From: Tetrapyrgos nigripes
Lineage: Eukaryota; Basidiomycota; Agaricomycetes; Agaricales; Campanellaceae
Direction: 5' to 3'
Assembly: GCA_013368315.1 (NCBI GenBank)
Contig: JAACJM010000134.1
Coordinates: 1-64,000 of the forward strand
DNA: 64,000 nt
Position 1 is the stretch's first letter. Each line of letters opens with the position of its first letter. Below are positions 22,225 to 32,599 of this stretch, in pieces. The notes beneath the pieces are model-generated. The model worked only from the letters and a program-made list of their open reading frames with translations. It was not told where the DNA came from and did no database searches. The translations under genes were made by a program, and so were the position numbers.

Positions 22225-23124
22225 TCAGGACAGGTTCCTAACATAATATAGAGTAGAGAGCCAATGACTGTTTGGTATTTCTGATGAAGAACAGTTTTTT
22301 ATAACATAGAATCCTGTAGGTAATGGAGTAGCAGAAGCTTTCGCATTTTGCATACCACATTGTTCGATTACTTTTTTGAGATAAGCACATTGATTAAGAT
22401 GGATCTTGCTGCCTTTCCTGACAATGTTCATCCTAAGAAGATCCCTGCATTCCCATTTCTTCATAAATTTCACTTTTAGTTCGAGAACTAATTGTCTGTT
22501 TGCTCCACAGAATAGGGCATCATCAACGTAAACAACAGCAATGACTATTTGACCGTTTTTGTTATATACAAAGATTCCGGCATCAGAATTGATTTGTTTG
22601 ACTTATTGAGACCTTTCCACCAAGCAAGACATGCTTGCTTAAGTCCATATAGAGCACGAAGCAACCAGATGACTTTGCGCTCTTTTCCAGGTTCTATAAA
22701 ACCTTCCAGTTGTTCCATATAGATCTCTTCTTTGAGTATGCCATATAGATAGGCACTACGAACATTGACACCTGAGATGTGCCAATTATTGAGGGCTGCC
22801 AAAGCAAAGATAAGGTGCACCGTCTCGAAGCAAACAACTGGAGAGAAGACTTGATTGAAGTCTAGACCTTCAATCTGAGAAAAACCTTTAGCGATGAGTC
22901 TCCCCTTTTTTTGACCACAGTTTTGATGTCAAAGACCCATTGGTTTTTAATGACTCCCCCTTCCCAGCATAGTTGTGCCTGATCTTCATAAAGATTGCTG
23001 TTTCCATCTGTTTTAGATGCAGAGTTCTCATTGTCTGATGTGGACATTTGTGGCCTGAGACCTTCATTTGTCCTGTGGAACTAGGACTGGGATCCTGTGG
23101 TTCTGCTGGTTTAGCTGTTGCCAT
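22225..23124 (-). pseudogene. Copia reverse transcriptase
   Basis: Broken into several frames. Recognisable parts are the N-terminal segment with IKNQWVFDIK at about 22960, VNVRSAYLYGILKEEIYMEQ at about 22700-22770, RALYGLKQACLAWW at about 22620-22670, and the catalytic YVDDALF at about 22513-22533 with both aspartates intact. Frameshifts and stops separate these parts, so no full-length enzyme is encoded. Confidence 0.85.
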
Positions 23125-23889
23125 GCCTCATATTCTCTTGCAACCCTATCAGTGATGCACTTATCAGCTGTGACCTGTTTGTCTGCATCGTGAGCATGCT
23201 CGCCAGGGGCCGAGTGCTCCCCTGTCTCCAGGCTTGATTAGAGTCTGGTACAAATGTTTTTGGGGCTCTCCTGTCACATTGAGATCGTCTGGGTGCAGGA
23301 GGTGGATTCAGTGATTGCCTTGGTCACCTCAAAGGTGTCTGTGGGAGCTGAGGTGGTGTTTCAGGTTCTGATTCAGATCTCAGGGGCAGTGTTTCTGGAG
23401 GCAATCTCTGCAGACTCTGTCTGTCAGCATTGTCATGCTGAACATCAGGTCTCCTTTTGGAAGGTGCATTTGGTGTTAGATTGAAATGTTTGTCTTTGTC
23501 TTTGCTGAACATTTGAAGAGTATCCTTGTTAGGATTGTCTGGTACATCTTTCAATGTTATAGGTAGTCATTTAGAGTTTGTTGTGCTTTTACTACATCGA
23601 GGAAACAATGTTTCATCAAAAACTGCTTGTGGTGCAGTAAATAGTGTGTTGTTCTTTCGCATGAATAGATTGCCATGACTGCCTGGTGCAGGACCAAGAT
23701 AGGTCATAAGTTCTGATTTTGAAGTGAGTTTGTTCTTTCAAACTTTATCTGGAATGTAAACATAAGCTCCACAGCCAAGTACACATAAGTGATCCATTCA
23801 TGTCATATGGCGTTAACCATTCATGCTGCTGCAGTGGAGTGCGCATATACAGATGTACTGCATGTATAACACAAAATTCCCACCAGCTG
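23125..23889 (-). pseudogene. Copia linker between integrase and RT
   Basis: Degraded proline/aspartate-rich coding, for example the run at 23324-23554 (MKDVPDNPNKDTLQMFSKDK...), matching the position of the low-complexity spacer between integrase and RT in Copia polyproteins. Multiple stops. Confidence 0.5.
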
Positions 23890-24400
23890 TCAGGAAGACA
23901 CGTGTTTGTGCATTGCCTCAGCCTTATCCATTAATGTGCACATGAGGCACTCAGCACAACCATTTTGTTGGGAGGTGTATGGTGCACTCTGAAGGATCTT
24001 TATGCCTTTGTCTTTTAGCATATCTTGAAACGCACTTTTTGTATGTTCTCCCCTGCATTGGACATCCATTGTTTGACTTTCATCTTGTATTGGTTCTCCA
24101 CCATGGTGAGCCATTGGTGAGTTGCATGGATAGGTGTTTTCTTGCTGGTTAGCAATACTGCCCATGCATTAGATGTAAAGTCATCCAAAAAGATAATCAT
24201 GTAATTAAATGATTCAGTGGGGAATTCTTTAAGATCTGAATGAATTTACTGAAAGGGATGCATAGCCTGTCTTTCTGATGGTGGATAAACTTGTTGTGGT
24301 GTTTTTCCTTCGAGACATCCATGGCAGATTGGAGATTCTTTAGAATATTGAATTCTGGCCAACTGTCAGTATGTGTTCAAAGATGTTTGAGAACATCATG
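23890..24400 (-). pseudogene. Copia integrase core
   Basis: The segment around 24200 (MIIFLDDFTSNAWAVLL) matches the first catalytic block F-x-D-D-x-T. The expected second block SDNGGE is changed to SNAGEN at about 24045, losing the acidic residue. The third block is APYTSQQNGCAE, with its glutamate, near 23940-23970. The integrase is therefore catalytically dead as well as split between frames. Confidence 0.8.
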
Positions 24401-24418
24401 AGAGGGGTGACCTGCGTG

Positions 24419-24745
24419 TTAATGCGCCAAGTCAAAATTGATTTTGTAAATCATAGTGTCTGTCAAGGAGGCGACATTTGTTTTGGTGTGAGGAAGATAG
24501 TAAATGGTATCTTCTGGTGATCGTTTGGTAAATGTCAACCAGCATTGATGCGCTACTGCTCCATCTGCATCTGATACTGTTCTTGTAACCCTATTTGCAG
24601 TTTGAATGGAGATTGGATCTACTTTGTGTGACTCAACAAAATCGGTTAAGTCAAAAGTGTAATGGGCAGATGCACCAGAGTCGAGTAACCAGGCATTGTC
24701 ATAATGTTTCTGGTTGATGAGAGTATTCTTTCCCTTGCAATTCAC
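24419..24745 (-). pseudogene. Copia protease and GAG-pre-integrase start
   Basis: Contains WLLDSGASAHYTFDL, the aspartic protease active site (DSGAS) characteristic of Copia elements, followed by a beta-rich segment ending YYLPHTKTNVASL. The DSG triad is intact. It is in a different frame from both gag and the acidic region upstream. Confidence 0.85.
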
Positions 24746-25697
24746 CCAAGATGAATAATAAGTCCCACAGGGACATAATATATTGGGTACATGAGTGGTT
24801 CAAAGAACCCAGAGGAGCAGTATGTATAAATATGTTACAAGCATGTTTAAATAACAAATCACATGTGACTGGGCTCATCATCTGCACTGTATTGGGTGTG
24901 TCAGATACTCTATTCACAATGGAAGAGAAAGAGGGTGTAGTGTACCTGTAGTACCCATCATCATTCCAACCCTCAGAAATCATTTCTTCCTCAGAGTCAG
25001 ACCCAAGGGATATAACATCCACGTCCAGAGAATTCGATGCTGGTTCGAGGCCCGGCATGTTGTAAGCATCCTTGTTGACATCCAAGTTGGAAGCACTGGA
25101 GCTTGTGGAGATTTTCTCGAATAACAGCGTTACTGATTGTGCTTGGCTCCACCCCAATGAATTGGAGGCACTTATCTGGTCGAGGTCCCCATCGATTTCC
25201 TCGAGACCCTCATTGTACTCCCTGTTGAACTCCCCCACGTACCATCTGCAGGTCATTTCGTCATTGACCTCCTGAAGACACTCCTGGAGTGTTCTGGGGT
25301 TGAGGTTGACGTTCTCCTAGTTGGAGTCCCCCATGTTGATGAGACCGGCCTCCCACATTCTGAGGCGCTTGGTGGACTCCTCCTTTTCCTTTTGGAACTC
25401 CATTGAGTTCATACTGCCTGTGTTGGTGACGACACTGTCAGAGATCCGATCATCCTCCTCAGCCATTTCAGTGTCGTCATCCGTTCCCATGCACTTGTCC
25501 TTCATCCACCCAAAGTTGTTCCACGCTTCCTGTTGTTTTGGGTTTCCCCAATTGGTGGCACCCCATCCATCGTTGAGAGGTTGGTTGGAGTCGGTCATGA
25601 AGTGGAGTTCAGGATTGAAGGAGACGGCGTTGGTGTTAGAGGGATGAAAGCCCTCGGGATATGGGGAGATGAGGTTGTGCCAATAGATTCGTTCCAT
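24699..25697 (-). pseudogene. Extra acidic reading frame between Copia gag and protease
   Basis: Two open segments, 25697-25317 (126 aa) and 25256-24699 (185 aa), share one reading frame and are separated by a single TAG at 25317-25319. Together they would give about 310 residues rich in Asp, Glu, Asn and Trp (for example DGWGATNWGNPKQQEAWNNF and LGSDSEEEMISEGW). Usual Copia elements have only a zinc knuckle and a short linker here. No domain is recognised. It may be a captured host exon or a lineage-specific gag extension. A CAG/GTACAC splice-like site lies near 24945. Confidence 0.6.
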
Positions 25698-25727
25698 GAG
25701 GGACTGACTGTCAGTGATTTCGGAAGG

Positions 25728-26889
25728 TCAAGGAGTAGGATGAGAGGGAGAGGTAGAGGCTTCAGAATGAGACATGTTTTCTAGTTCAAGGTCTTTGAGG
25801 AGCTCACCAGTTGGCTTAATCCCATTATTATGAGCGGTTTTAAAGGCATTCTGGACAGATGAGAAAAATCTGTCAAAAGGCTTTTCTGACTTGGTAAAGA
25901 AGGGTTTACACACATCTTTGGTAGAGGGCTCTGTGACTGTAATGGTCAGAGTTTCCTTGAAGAACTTCACCACATGTATGACATGAGAATGTCCCAAGTT
26001 ACTGGGATGAATACTCTGGGCTTGTTGCTTCTGGCGTGTCTGTTCACCAGTGTGTTTTCTGTGGCCTTGCCAGTTGCCACGTCCACGTCCTTTGCCTCTC
26101 CAAGTGCTGCTGCTGCCATTACAGTGCTGCTGCTGTTCCTCGAAGACAGGGGGTTTACCCTTATGTCTGATGGCCGTAATTTTGTTGGTGTTAGCAGATT
26201 GAGATTTCTTTCCACCACAGGCTTCCCAGGCATTGACAACGTGAGTATGAAGATAGTCAAGAGACCCCTCTTCAAAGGAGTCAATGTCATCCTGAGTTTC
26301 CTTTACAATAATGAACACATAGATGTCAGGAGGGAGTTTGTTGATAATGATCATGTACTGAATGTACATGCCAGCATTGTTGATCAGAGTGAGGTACATT
26401 TTGATGAGATCAATTGTGGTGCCAAGGTGAGCATTGCGTGGGATCTCTATGCTCATAGCATGCTTGAAGTTCTGGAAGATTTCAGCAGCTCCAGGCTTAC
26501 CATAGAGATCTTTGAGCATGCCCCACATTTTTCTAGCAGTAGTGATATCCTCAAGTTTGAGGCTGATGGCTTGAGTGACACAGAGTTTGATAACTCCCAT
26601 TGCTTTGTCATTGTCTTTGTGCAAGCTATCGGCGTCACCACTAGCAACAGTAACGGATTGAGTAGGAGAGGCATCACTACCTGCATCGCTAGTGGTAGCA
26701 TCTGCAGGGGCAGCTGCAGCAGTTTGAGTGCTGGCATCTGAGATGGTAACTGTTCCAGGGGGAAGAGAATTGAGGACATAGGAGATGCCCTGAGATTGGA
26801 GCCAAGATTTGGATTTGCTGGCCCAAAGGGTATAGTTTGGTCCAGTGAGCTCTGGAACTGTGGACATGAAGCTTGATCCAGAAGACATT
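25728..26889 (-). CDS. Copia Gag-like protein
   Basis: I start it at ATG 26889 (MSSGSSFMSTVPELTGPNYT), although the frame is open further upstream. The opening LTGPNYTLWASKSKSWLQSQ matches the Copia gag N-domain (L-x-G-x-N-Y-x-x-W). A central block around KMWGMLKDLYGKPGAAEIFQ corresponds to the UBN2/gag core. A basic RGKGRGRGNWQGHRKH stretch is followed by a degenerate zinc-knuckle region in which the cysteines are lost (NLGHSHVIHV). Stop at 25728. It would package the retrotransposon RNA. About 387 aa, close to the usual length. Confidence 0.8.
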
Positions 26890-27145
26890 TTTTGAAATGT
26901 GATCTGGGGATTAAATAAACTGTCAGCATCACATCCTATATGCAAGATAAGTGGTGGTCTTAAGGACACACCATAAAATAAATTAAAAGCTGCAGCATTA
27001 TACCAGCTTGCAGCCATGAAGGCACTACTGATGGCACATGTAAAGAACATCTGCCTCTGTGGGTGACATTCAAGCAGCCACTAAGGGCGCTACCAGGTAT
27101 TACGCAGTCTAGGACAGCTGCCAGTGATGGCGCAGTGTCCAGGGC

Positions 27146-27162
27146 TTGTGGGGCCCATAACC
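27146..27162 (-). other. Primer-binding site of the Copia element
   Basis: On the minus strand, directly after the 5' LTR end, the sequence reads GGTTATGGGCCCCACAAG. This resembles the internal initiator-Met tRNA complement used by several Copia elements (half-tRNA priming) rather than a 3'-CCA end. Confidence 0.6.
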
Positions 27163-27445
27163 TGTTGAGCAGGCTATGTTCTATATATGTAGCGGTAGCT
27201 GCATACTTACCTGGGGATGTAAAAGTGCTTGTTAGAGCGATTTGTTAGAGGTTAAGAGCAATGAGTAGTAAAGAAAATCCCTGTTCTTGTAGGGCAAACT
27301 ACAAGCCCTTTTATACTGTTCTAGAGAGTATATGTGACTACTTATCTAAGAACTATGATGTACAGTAAGTGTAAGTAATTAGATTACTATCTAATCTATA
27401 TCTAATCTAATGTTGATGGCTGCTTACTAATTTGCCAATTCAACA
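27163..27445 (-). repeat. 5' LTR of the Copia element
   Basis: 283 bp, TGTTGAGC... to ...TTCAACA on the plus strand. It shares extended blocks with the 3' LTR (for example TGCATACTTACCTGGGGATG and the run ending TTGATGGCTGCTTAC) and supplies the uninterrupted version of the sites where Tc1 and the MITE inserted in the other LTR. Confidence 0.85.
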
Positions 27446-28583
27446 GATTCTCCACATCCCCCACATCTGAGAGATCAATAGGTGGCCCAATGAAAGTATG
27501 AGTTGCTGGAGCAATTGATGCAGCCACCATGCCTGGAAGTATGTGGCTAACATCAAGATTGCTTGGGACTCCTGATAAGCAAAAGGGCTTTTCTAAAAGG
27601 AGAAGAAGACTCACATTGTGAACTGGTGGAGTATGGAACTCTCAGGGCTGCCCATGGCAAAAGTGAACATATGGCCCATATTATCCACAGCAATTTCGAT
27701 ATCATGCCTGCCAAGAGCATGGTCATGAAAATTGACCACCAGATACTTGTTAGGAGGGACCCTGTTGTAGCAGTCCCAATTGTGCTCCAGTGCTTTCAAA
27801 AACTTGAGTGATTGAAATCTTGCCCCTGATACTGTGTCCACAAACAGTTTTGTGATGGACCTATAACTAGGTTTCAGTGTGGAGTGTGAAAGGAAAGACT
27901 GCATCAACTCACCAAGTTGGGAAAATCCCAATTCTGCAGCCCTTGACAACTATGTAGCATTTTTCATACAACACTTTTGGCCAGTACACCAATATTTCAT
28001 GTGGCATTTGGATGTGGCTGCACCATGCCACATAAACCTTGACAAGACCTTCTGGAAGAGGTTGTTGGATCTGAGCAACCTATGGTGGAGGTGCATCAGA
28101 CCTTGCAGCACCAGGTTGAGAAGACACAGATGGAGTGATGGCCACAACCTCATGGGTTTGAGTGTTGTCAGATGGTTGTCTGTAGAAGGAGGTTATGGAA
28201 AAGCAAACATACCCATGAGAACCAAATGCCCTAGTCAACTATGCATGGTGAGAAACTGGAGATGGTTGAGCCTCTTGACTCTCACTTGGCTCAAGGGAAC
28301 TAGTAGATGAGACCGTAGGTGATGGAGGGAGAGAAATTGACTTACCAGGTGTCCAAACATAGTGTTGAGGCAGTTCTGGAAGATTGGGATCAGAGGAAGG
28401 AGTATGGGTGGCCACATAGGTGTATCCCTGTTCCACAGTTTGTGGGACATTGTATATGGTGCTCGCTGGACCCTGTAGTACTTTTGCACCTGTGCCCACT
28501 CTGCTTGCCACCACAATCACTGCCTCTGCCAATAAAATAGTAGGTTTAGATAAGAATGTGCACATACCTTCTCCAGGCTCCAA
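27446..28583 (-). pseudogene. Decayed gene with RNase-H N-domain-like segment
   Basis: Reading leftwards from about 28583: a Ser/Pro-rich section containing YNVPQTVEQGYTYVATHTPS, stops, then a stretch whose best frame reads YIVVKGCRIGIFPTW followed after a gap by SGARFQSLKFLKALEHNWD. This order resembles the small RNase H1 N-terminal (viroplasmin-like) module common in repeated agaricomycete genes. The frame then continues with NKYLVVNFHDHALGRHDIEI and is truncated at the Copia insertion. Several frameshifts. Function unassigned. Confidence 0.4.
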
Positions 28584-29377
28584 ACATATGATTCTTGCCC
28601 ACTGTCATGACGTCTATATTTGGTACTATTTATTTCTTCTTATCTCTGCATCCTCAGACCTTTACATCATATGACTTTTGTCCTACATGCTACACACTGG
28701 ACTTTTCCTTTCTCCAATACAGCTTTGATTACAGCTTCCTTTACAGCTTCATTCACAGCTTATCATTTTCCCTTGGTCTTTACATATATAAACCATATCC
28801 TAACACCTGTCCCCAATCTCAACCTCTTTGTCATTGGGACCAGGTGTGTATCTCCCTTTTCATTACTTCCTTCACCTTTACTGAGTTCTAGTAGTTATCA
28901 CTGACTGTTAGGTATTTAATACACTCTTTGTCATTGGGACCAGTTCCAGTACTTATCGTTGTTGCCGTTATCGCTATCTAATTGATTACCTCTTTGTGAC
29001 ATTAGGTTGAGATCCCTTACTGCACTGGTGGCCTCTGTATAGGTTGTCCTTGCAGGAGCTGTTCTCACCATGTCTGGGAGATATGCTGCACCATCCTCCA
29101 TCTCTAAGTCCTCTGCATCTGCATTCTTGCCTCCAGCCACATTGCCCCAGCTCTCCCCTGAACCTGACCTTGACTGTTCAAGCTACCCACACAGCACTGA
29201 CTGCCACCTCCATCCTCACACAGAGTACTGGGACTGTGAAACCCAGCCTTGTGCACGCACCTACAACAACCCACTTTCTGACCTTGTACTGTTTGTAGAC
29301 AACCAAGGAGGCAGCCATATCATCATCCCAACCTGCTGTATCTTTATGTCCCATCTTCACTTCTGTCTCTATCCCCT
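28584..29377. other. Region upstream of Gypsy gag
   Basis: Pyrimidine-rich on the plus strand. CTCTTTGTCATTGGGACCAG occurs at 28824-28843 and again exactly 100 bp later at 28924-28943, which may mark part of a 5' LTR or leader of the Gypsy element. A TATATAAA-like sequence is near 28786. LTR borders could not be fixed. Confidence 0.4.
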
Positions 29378-29875
29378 CCAGTATCACCTCTGCCTCCTGC
29401 ACCCTCTGCTCCATCTTCAGCCATACCAACAGCCTGTCCAAGTCCTACACTTGCACCCATTGCATCCCCTCTTGCCTCAGCCCCACTCAGCCCTGTCACT
29501 TTCCCAATCATTGATGCTGACATGTCCTCTGCTGCCCTTGAAAACCTCCTTCAGGCTCTTGTCAACAACCAAAACCAACTGCAGCAGGCAATCACCAATT
29601 TGGTCAATAGACCTGTCCATGAATCCTCAGACAAAACTCCCAAACCTGCCCCGTTCAAAGGTGAGCCAGCTAAACTCAACTTGTTCCTATCTCTCTTCAT
29701 TCTCTGGGCTGGAGAACAGAAATGGCTCAAACTCAATAATGGGAAACTCGACCCACAGAAGTGCATTGCTGAGGCACTCCTTATGATGGAGGGACCTGCT
29801 ACAGAATGGGCTGCAGAGTATGCCTGTCATATCAGCAGAGTCTGAGCAGAAGAAGCTGGAGCAGTCTTCCCCTGG
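29378..29875 (+). pseudogene. Gypsy gag, 5' part, cut by a CACTG element
   Basis: A Pro/Ala/Ser-rich leader leads into MSSAALENLLQALVNNQNQL at 29522, then KPAPFKGEPAKLNLFL and the gag core ending ATEWAAEYACHISRV. A TGA follows at about 29845, after which the same frame continues AEEAGAVFPW up to the insertion at 29876. The match is to Ty3/Gypsy retrotransposon gag (Retrotrans_gag). The other half is at 34434-34811. Confidence 0.85.
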
Positions 29876-29929
29876 CACTGTGGCCATAGCTTAGGATGTA
29901 CTGTAGCCAAACTTAGGATGAAAGTCAAG

Positions 29930-30020
29930 CTCATTTAGGTTGATGGGTGTGCACCAACTTTCATTGGTTGATCCCAGATTGATCATTAACCTATTGTAGC
30001 ATGTGAAATTAGGTTGAAAA
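29930..30020. repeat. AGGTTGA subterminal repeats, left end
   Basis: TTTAGGTTGATGG, TTAACCTATTG and ATTAGGTTGAAAA occur within 90 bp of the left end. The same core is found about nine times near the right end (34220-34410). These are probable transposase-binding sites. Confidence 0.65.
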
Positions 30021-30028
30021 TCATGACA

Positions 30029-30306
30029 CACTGGGTGCAAACACTTGTAATTCCTTGGATATACAGAGGAATTACACAAGACTTACACTGGTACACTCAA
30101 TATGTAAGTCCACTTGACTTACTGAAGTATTACCAAGGACCACTGTGAGACTTCATGCCTTACAATGGTTTTATATAATTGTTCTATTTTCTTGATCTCT
30201 GGTAATACTTCAGTAAGTCAAGTGGACTTACATATTGAGTGTACCAGTGTAAGTCTTATGTAATTCCTCTGTATATCCAAGGAATTACAAGTGTTTGCAC
30301 CCAGTG
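30029..30306. mobile_element. Small foldback MITE with CACTGGGTGC ends, copy A
   Basis: 278 bp with arms of about 115 bp. It begins CACTGGGTGCAAACACTTGT and ends in the inverse, with 3-bp duplication ACA on both sides (30026-30028, 30307-30309). It has the same termini as the 8-kb foldback element, and copy B at 54345 is nearly identical in the arms. Non-coding. Nested inside the CACTG element. Confidence 0.95.
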
Positions 30307-30399
30307 ACAATTCTCCGAGAATCTACAAACTCATATCAACCCAAACCAAGCTCAACATTACCATTTTGTAGACAACTGTGATCTCCTACTGCTCCCTGT

Positions 30400-32590
30400 C
30401 TAATCCTTCTTCTCCCATAGCGTCAGCTAAAGGTCCATTCCAATCAATGATAGCCCATTTTTCCTGTATGTCAGGCACTCATCCAACTAAACACTCCAAT
30501 GTCTCAATATTGAGTACATCAAGCACACTCATCTGAGAGTAGAGATGCATGTTTAACCCATGAAATGTGTCAGTTGACATGTCACAAATGAGACAGCGAC
30601 AGCAAGCAGCAAGAATGTACACTGTGTGCAAAAACTGCGTGCAAAATTTTCCATATTGACTTGCTCTTGAATGAGTCAAACTTGACCACAAAAATGTGTT
30701 CCAACTGCCCATAGAATGTTTGGAGCTCAAGGTTGGGTTTCACATTTCTCTGCCTCTCATATAAGTCAATGTACATTGAATACAGTTGATGTATCAGTCA
30801 AAATGAGCTGGGACTGCATGGGCTAGAAGAAATAAGCTTACTTGTACAAATGTTGGATCATGGCTATCCTGAGGAGGCTTATACAAACTAGAGCAGCACA
30901 TTGTATCACCTTCCTCTGAGTCAATTCGTTTCACTGCTCCATATTCCTCAATGACTGCCATTGCAAGAGCCTTCCGTACATTGCCAATTTTGCTGCCAAA
31001 CTGCATTGCAAAGCTAGGAGATTTTTGAGTACAGTGTTGAGCTTTGGGGGAAGAAGGCAGTATCTCTGATCTAATGAAAGCATTAGAAACTTGTAAGCTT
31101 ACAAGTATAAATGCCATAGACAATAAGACTCACATTCAGTGAACTCAACAGCACCTTATTTTCGTCCTGCAGTTCAGTGATGATTGAGTTGCTTTGTGAC
31201 ATTGTAGCGAACACTAATTTGAGTCAGCTGGGTATGCTCGATGACGCTCCAGTCAAGAGAGGCAAAGGGAAAGCGGCAGCTCTGAATGTCGGGAGTCAAA
31301 GAACCACAATAGCATTCCATGACAAAAGCCCAGTAACACCACACTGGCCCCATGTCCCGAATGCTTTGGGCAATGTGAAGGAGGGCATGTATGGCTGGAA
31401 CTATATCTGGATTGTTCTGGTAATAAATCCTATGAGACTGACAAACATTTTAGTGCCATGAGGACGATATAAGAAATAGTCACATACCTCTCATACTCCT
31501 CAACCCACTTTGAAAAACCTGCCTCTAAGTCATCAATCTCCTCCCTGGATATTTCATACTGCAAACAGACGTTGATGAGACAAACGAGCTCCACAAAATG
31601 ATTGTAATAATGAGGTTTCATAAAGCATCGACAGAGAACGACAGGTGCAATGTATAGTGCCCAAAATGACCATTGTTCTGCGTTCATTTCACTTTTCTTG
31701 CTCTGTATGTTAGGGACTCTTCCATCAAATGTGGAGGGTATAGTGTCACCAGCCTTGGCAGTGGCCAAACCAACTGCCTCCCATACTGACAGTGCAAACT
31801 GATACTCCTCATTGCCTTCACTCATTCCCTTGAAATCCCTAGTCCAATGAGATTCTCGAAAACCATATGCATGAAGTCATAGGGAATTGAGGTGGGGAAT
31901 TCCAATGAACCAAGAAAGGAAAGCATGGATGTGCCTTTGATACCATATTTCTTGGCAAGACAGTCAGCTGCAGCCTTTGTTGTTTGACACTCAACTTCAG
32001 CAGCCTGAGATAGGAAGTCAGATGGCTGATGTAAGGGAAGGTTGGTTCTGGATGAGTCAGACATGATATCAGGATGTGAAGAGTGGTCAAGTGGTACATA
32101 GTGGGAACCCCCTCTATCATACACAAATGACAGGGCTGTTTGCCATTATGACCCTTCATCTTCATCACCATTGACATAGCAGGGATGTCACCAAACACAG
32201 CAATGATATACACTCATAGAGGCAACAAGACCTACTGAAGGATGTCAACAGTAGGTACACCTTGGTCTGATGCAAGTACTGACAGCTCCTCCATCAATGG
32301 CCATAGGAACAAGTCCCAATCATGGGGTTTAGTTGGGCCTGGAATGACACCAAGGGATAGAATGTGCTTGAGATGACAGTGGACATCGGGAGGGAGATTG
32401 TAGTTGACAAGAATGATAGGCCATGTAGTCTTGCTCCATTTTTTGAAGGGAGCAAAACTGTCTGTCGAAAGACCTAATGCAACTTCACAAGGATCCACAA
32501 AGTATTTCCAGTCATAAGAGGTCTCCCTGACACAAACGGATTGGTTAAGGAGGCTGTAGTGGTCTTCCCAAGTCCAAGCCTAGCAAAGGA
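30400..32590 (-). pseudogene. Tnp2-type (CACTA/Plavaka) transposase, truncated and broken
   Basis: Reading leftwards from 32590: TSYDWKYFVDPCEVALGLSTDSFAPFKKW and LGVIPGPTKPHDWDLFLWPL, the diagnostic Tnp2 block. Then GDIPAMSMVMKMKGHNGKQP with a CxxC zinc pair (PCHLC), IPYDFMHMVFENLIG, AEQWSFWALYIAPVVLC, MGPVWCYWAFVME, and a C-terminal segment with LELQTFYGQLEHIFV. Blocks are separated by frameshifts, stops and possibly introns. The N-terminal third upstream of the ALGLSTD block is missing, replaced by the divergent plus-strand gene. In the family this enzyme mobilises CACTG/CACTA-ended elements such as the one enclosing it. Confidence 0.85.
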
Positions 32591-32599
32591 AAATCGGTC

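Larger units (their letters stand above)
11282..27445 (-). mobile_element. Copia (Ty1-type) LTR retrotransposon inflated by nested insertions
   Basis: The element lies on the minus strand, with its 5' LTR at 27163-27445 and its 3' LTR at 11282-13492. Ends are TGTTGA...TCAACA. Flanking 5-mers are AATTC (11277-11281) and GATTC (27446-27450), a target duplication with one difference. A primer-binding site complementary to an internal part of initiator-Met tRNA and a C-rich PPT complement adjoin the LTRs. Internal order in transcription is gag, an extra acidic reading frame, protease, integrase, reverse transcriptase and RNase H, the normal Copia order. Three younger elements sit inside: Tc1 (11307-12930), a MULE-like MITE (13164-13450) and a giant foldback element (13592-21640). 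Removing them leaves roughly 6.2 kb. Confidence 0.9.

Noticed and set aside
25974..26741. 255-codon plus-strand frame inside Copia gag
   Set aside because: It is antisense to the recognisable gag domain and has no independent features.
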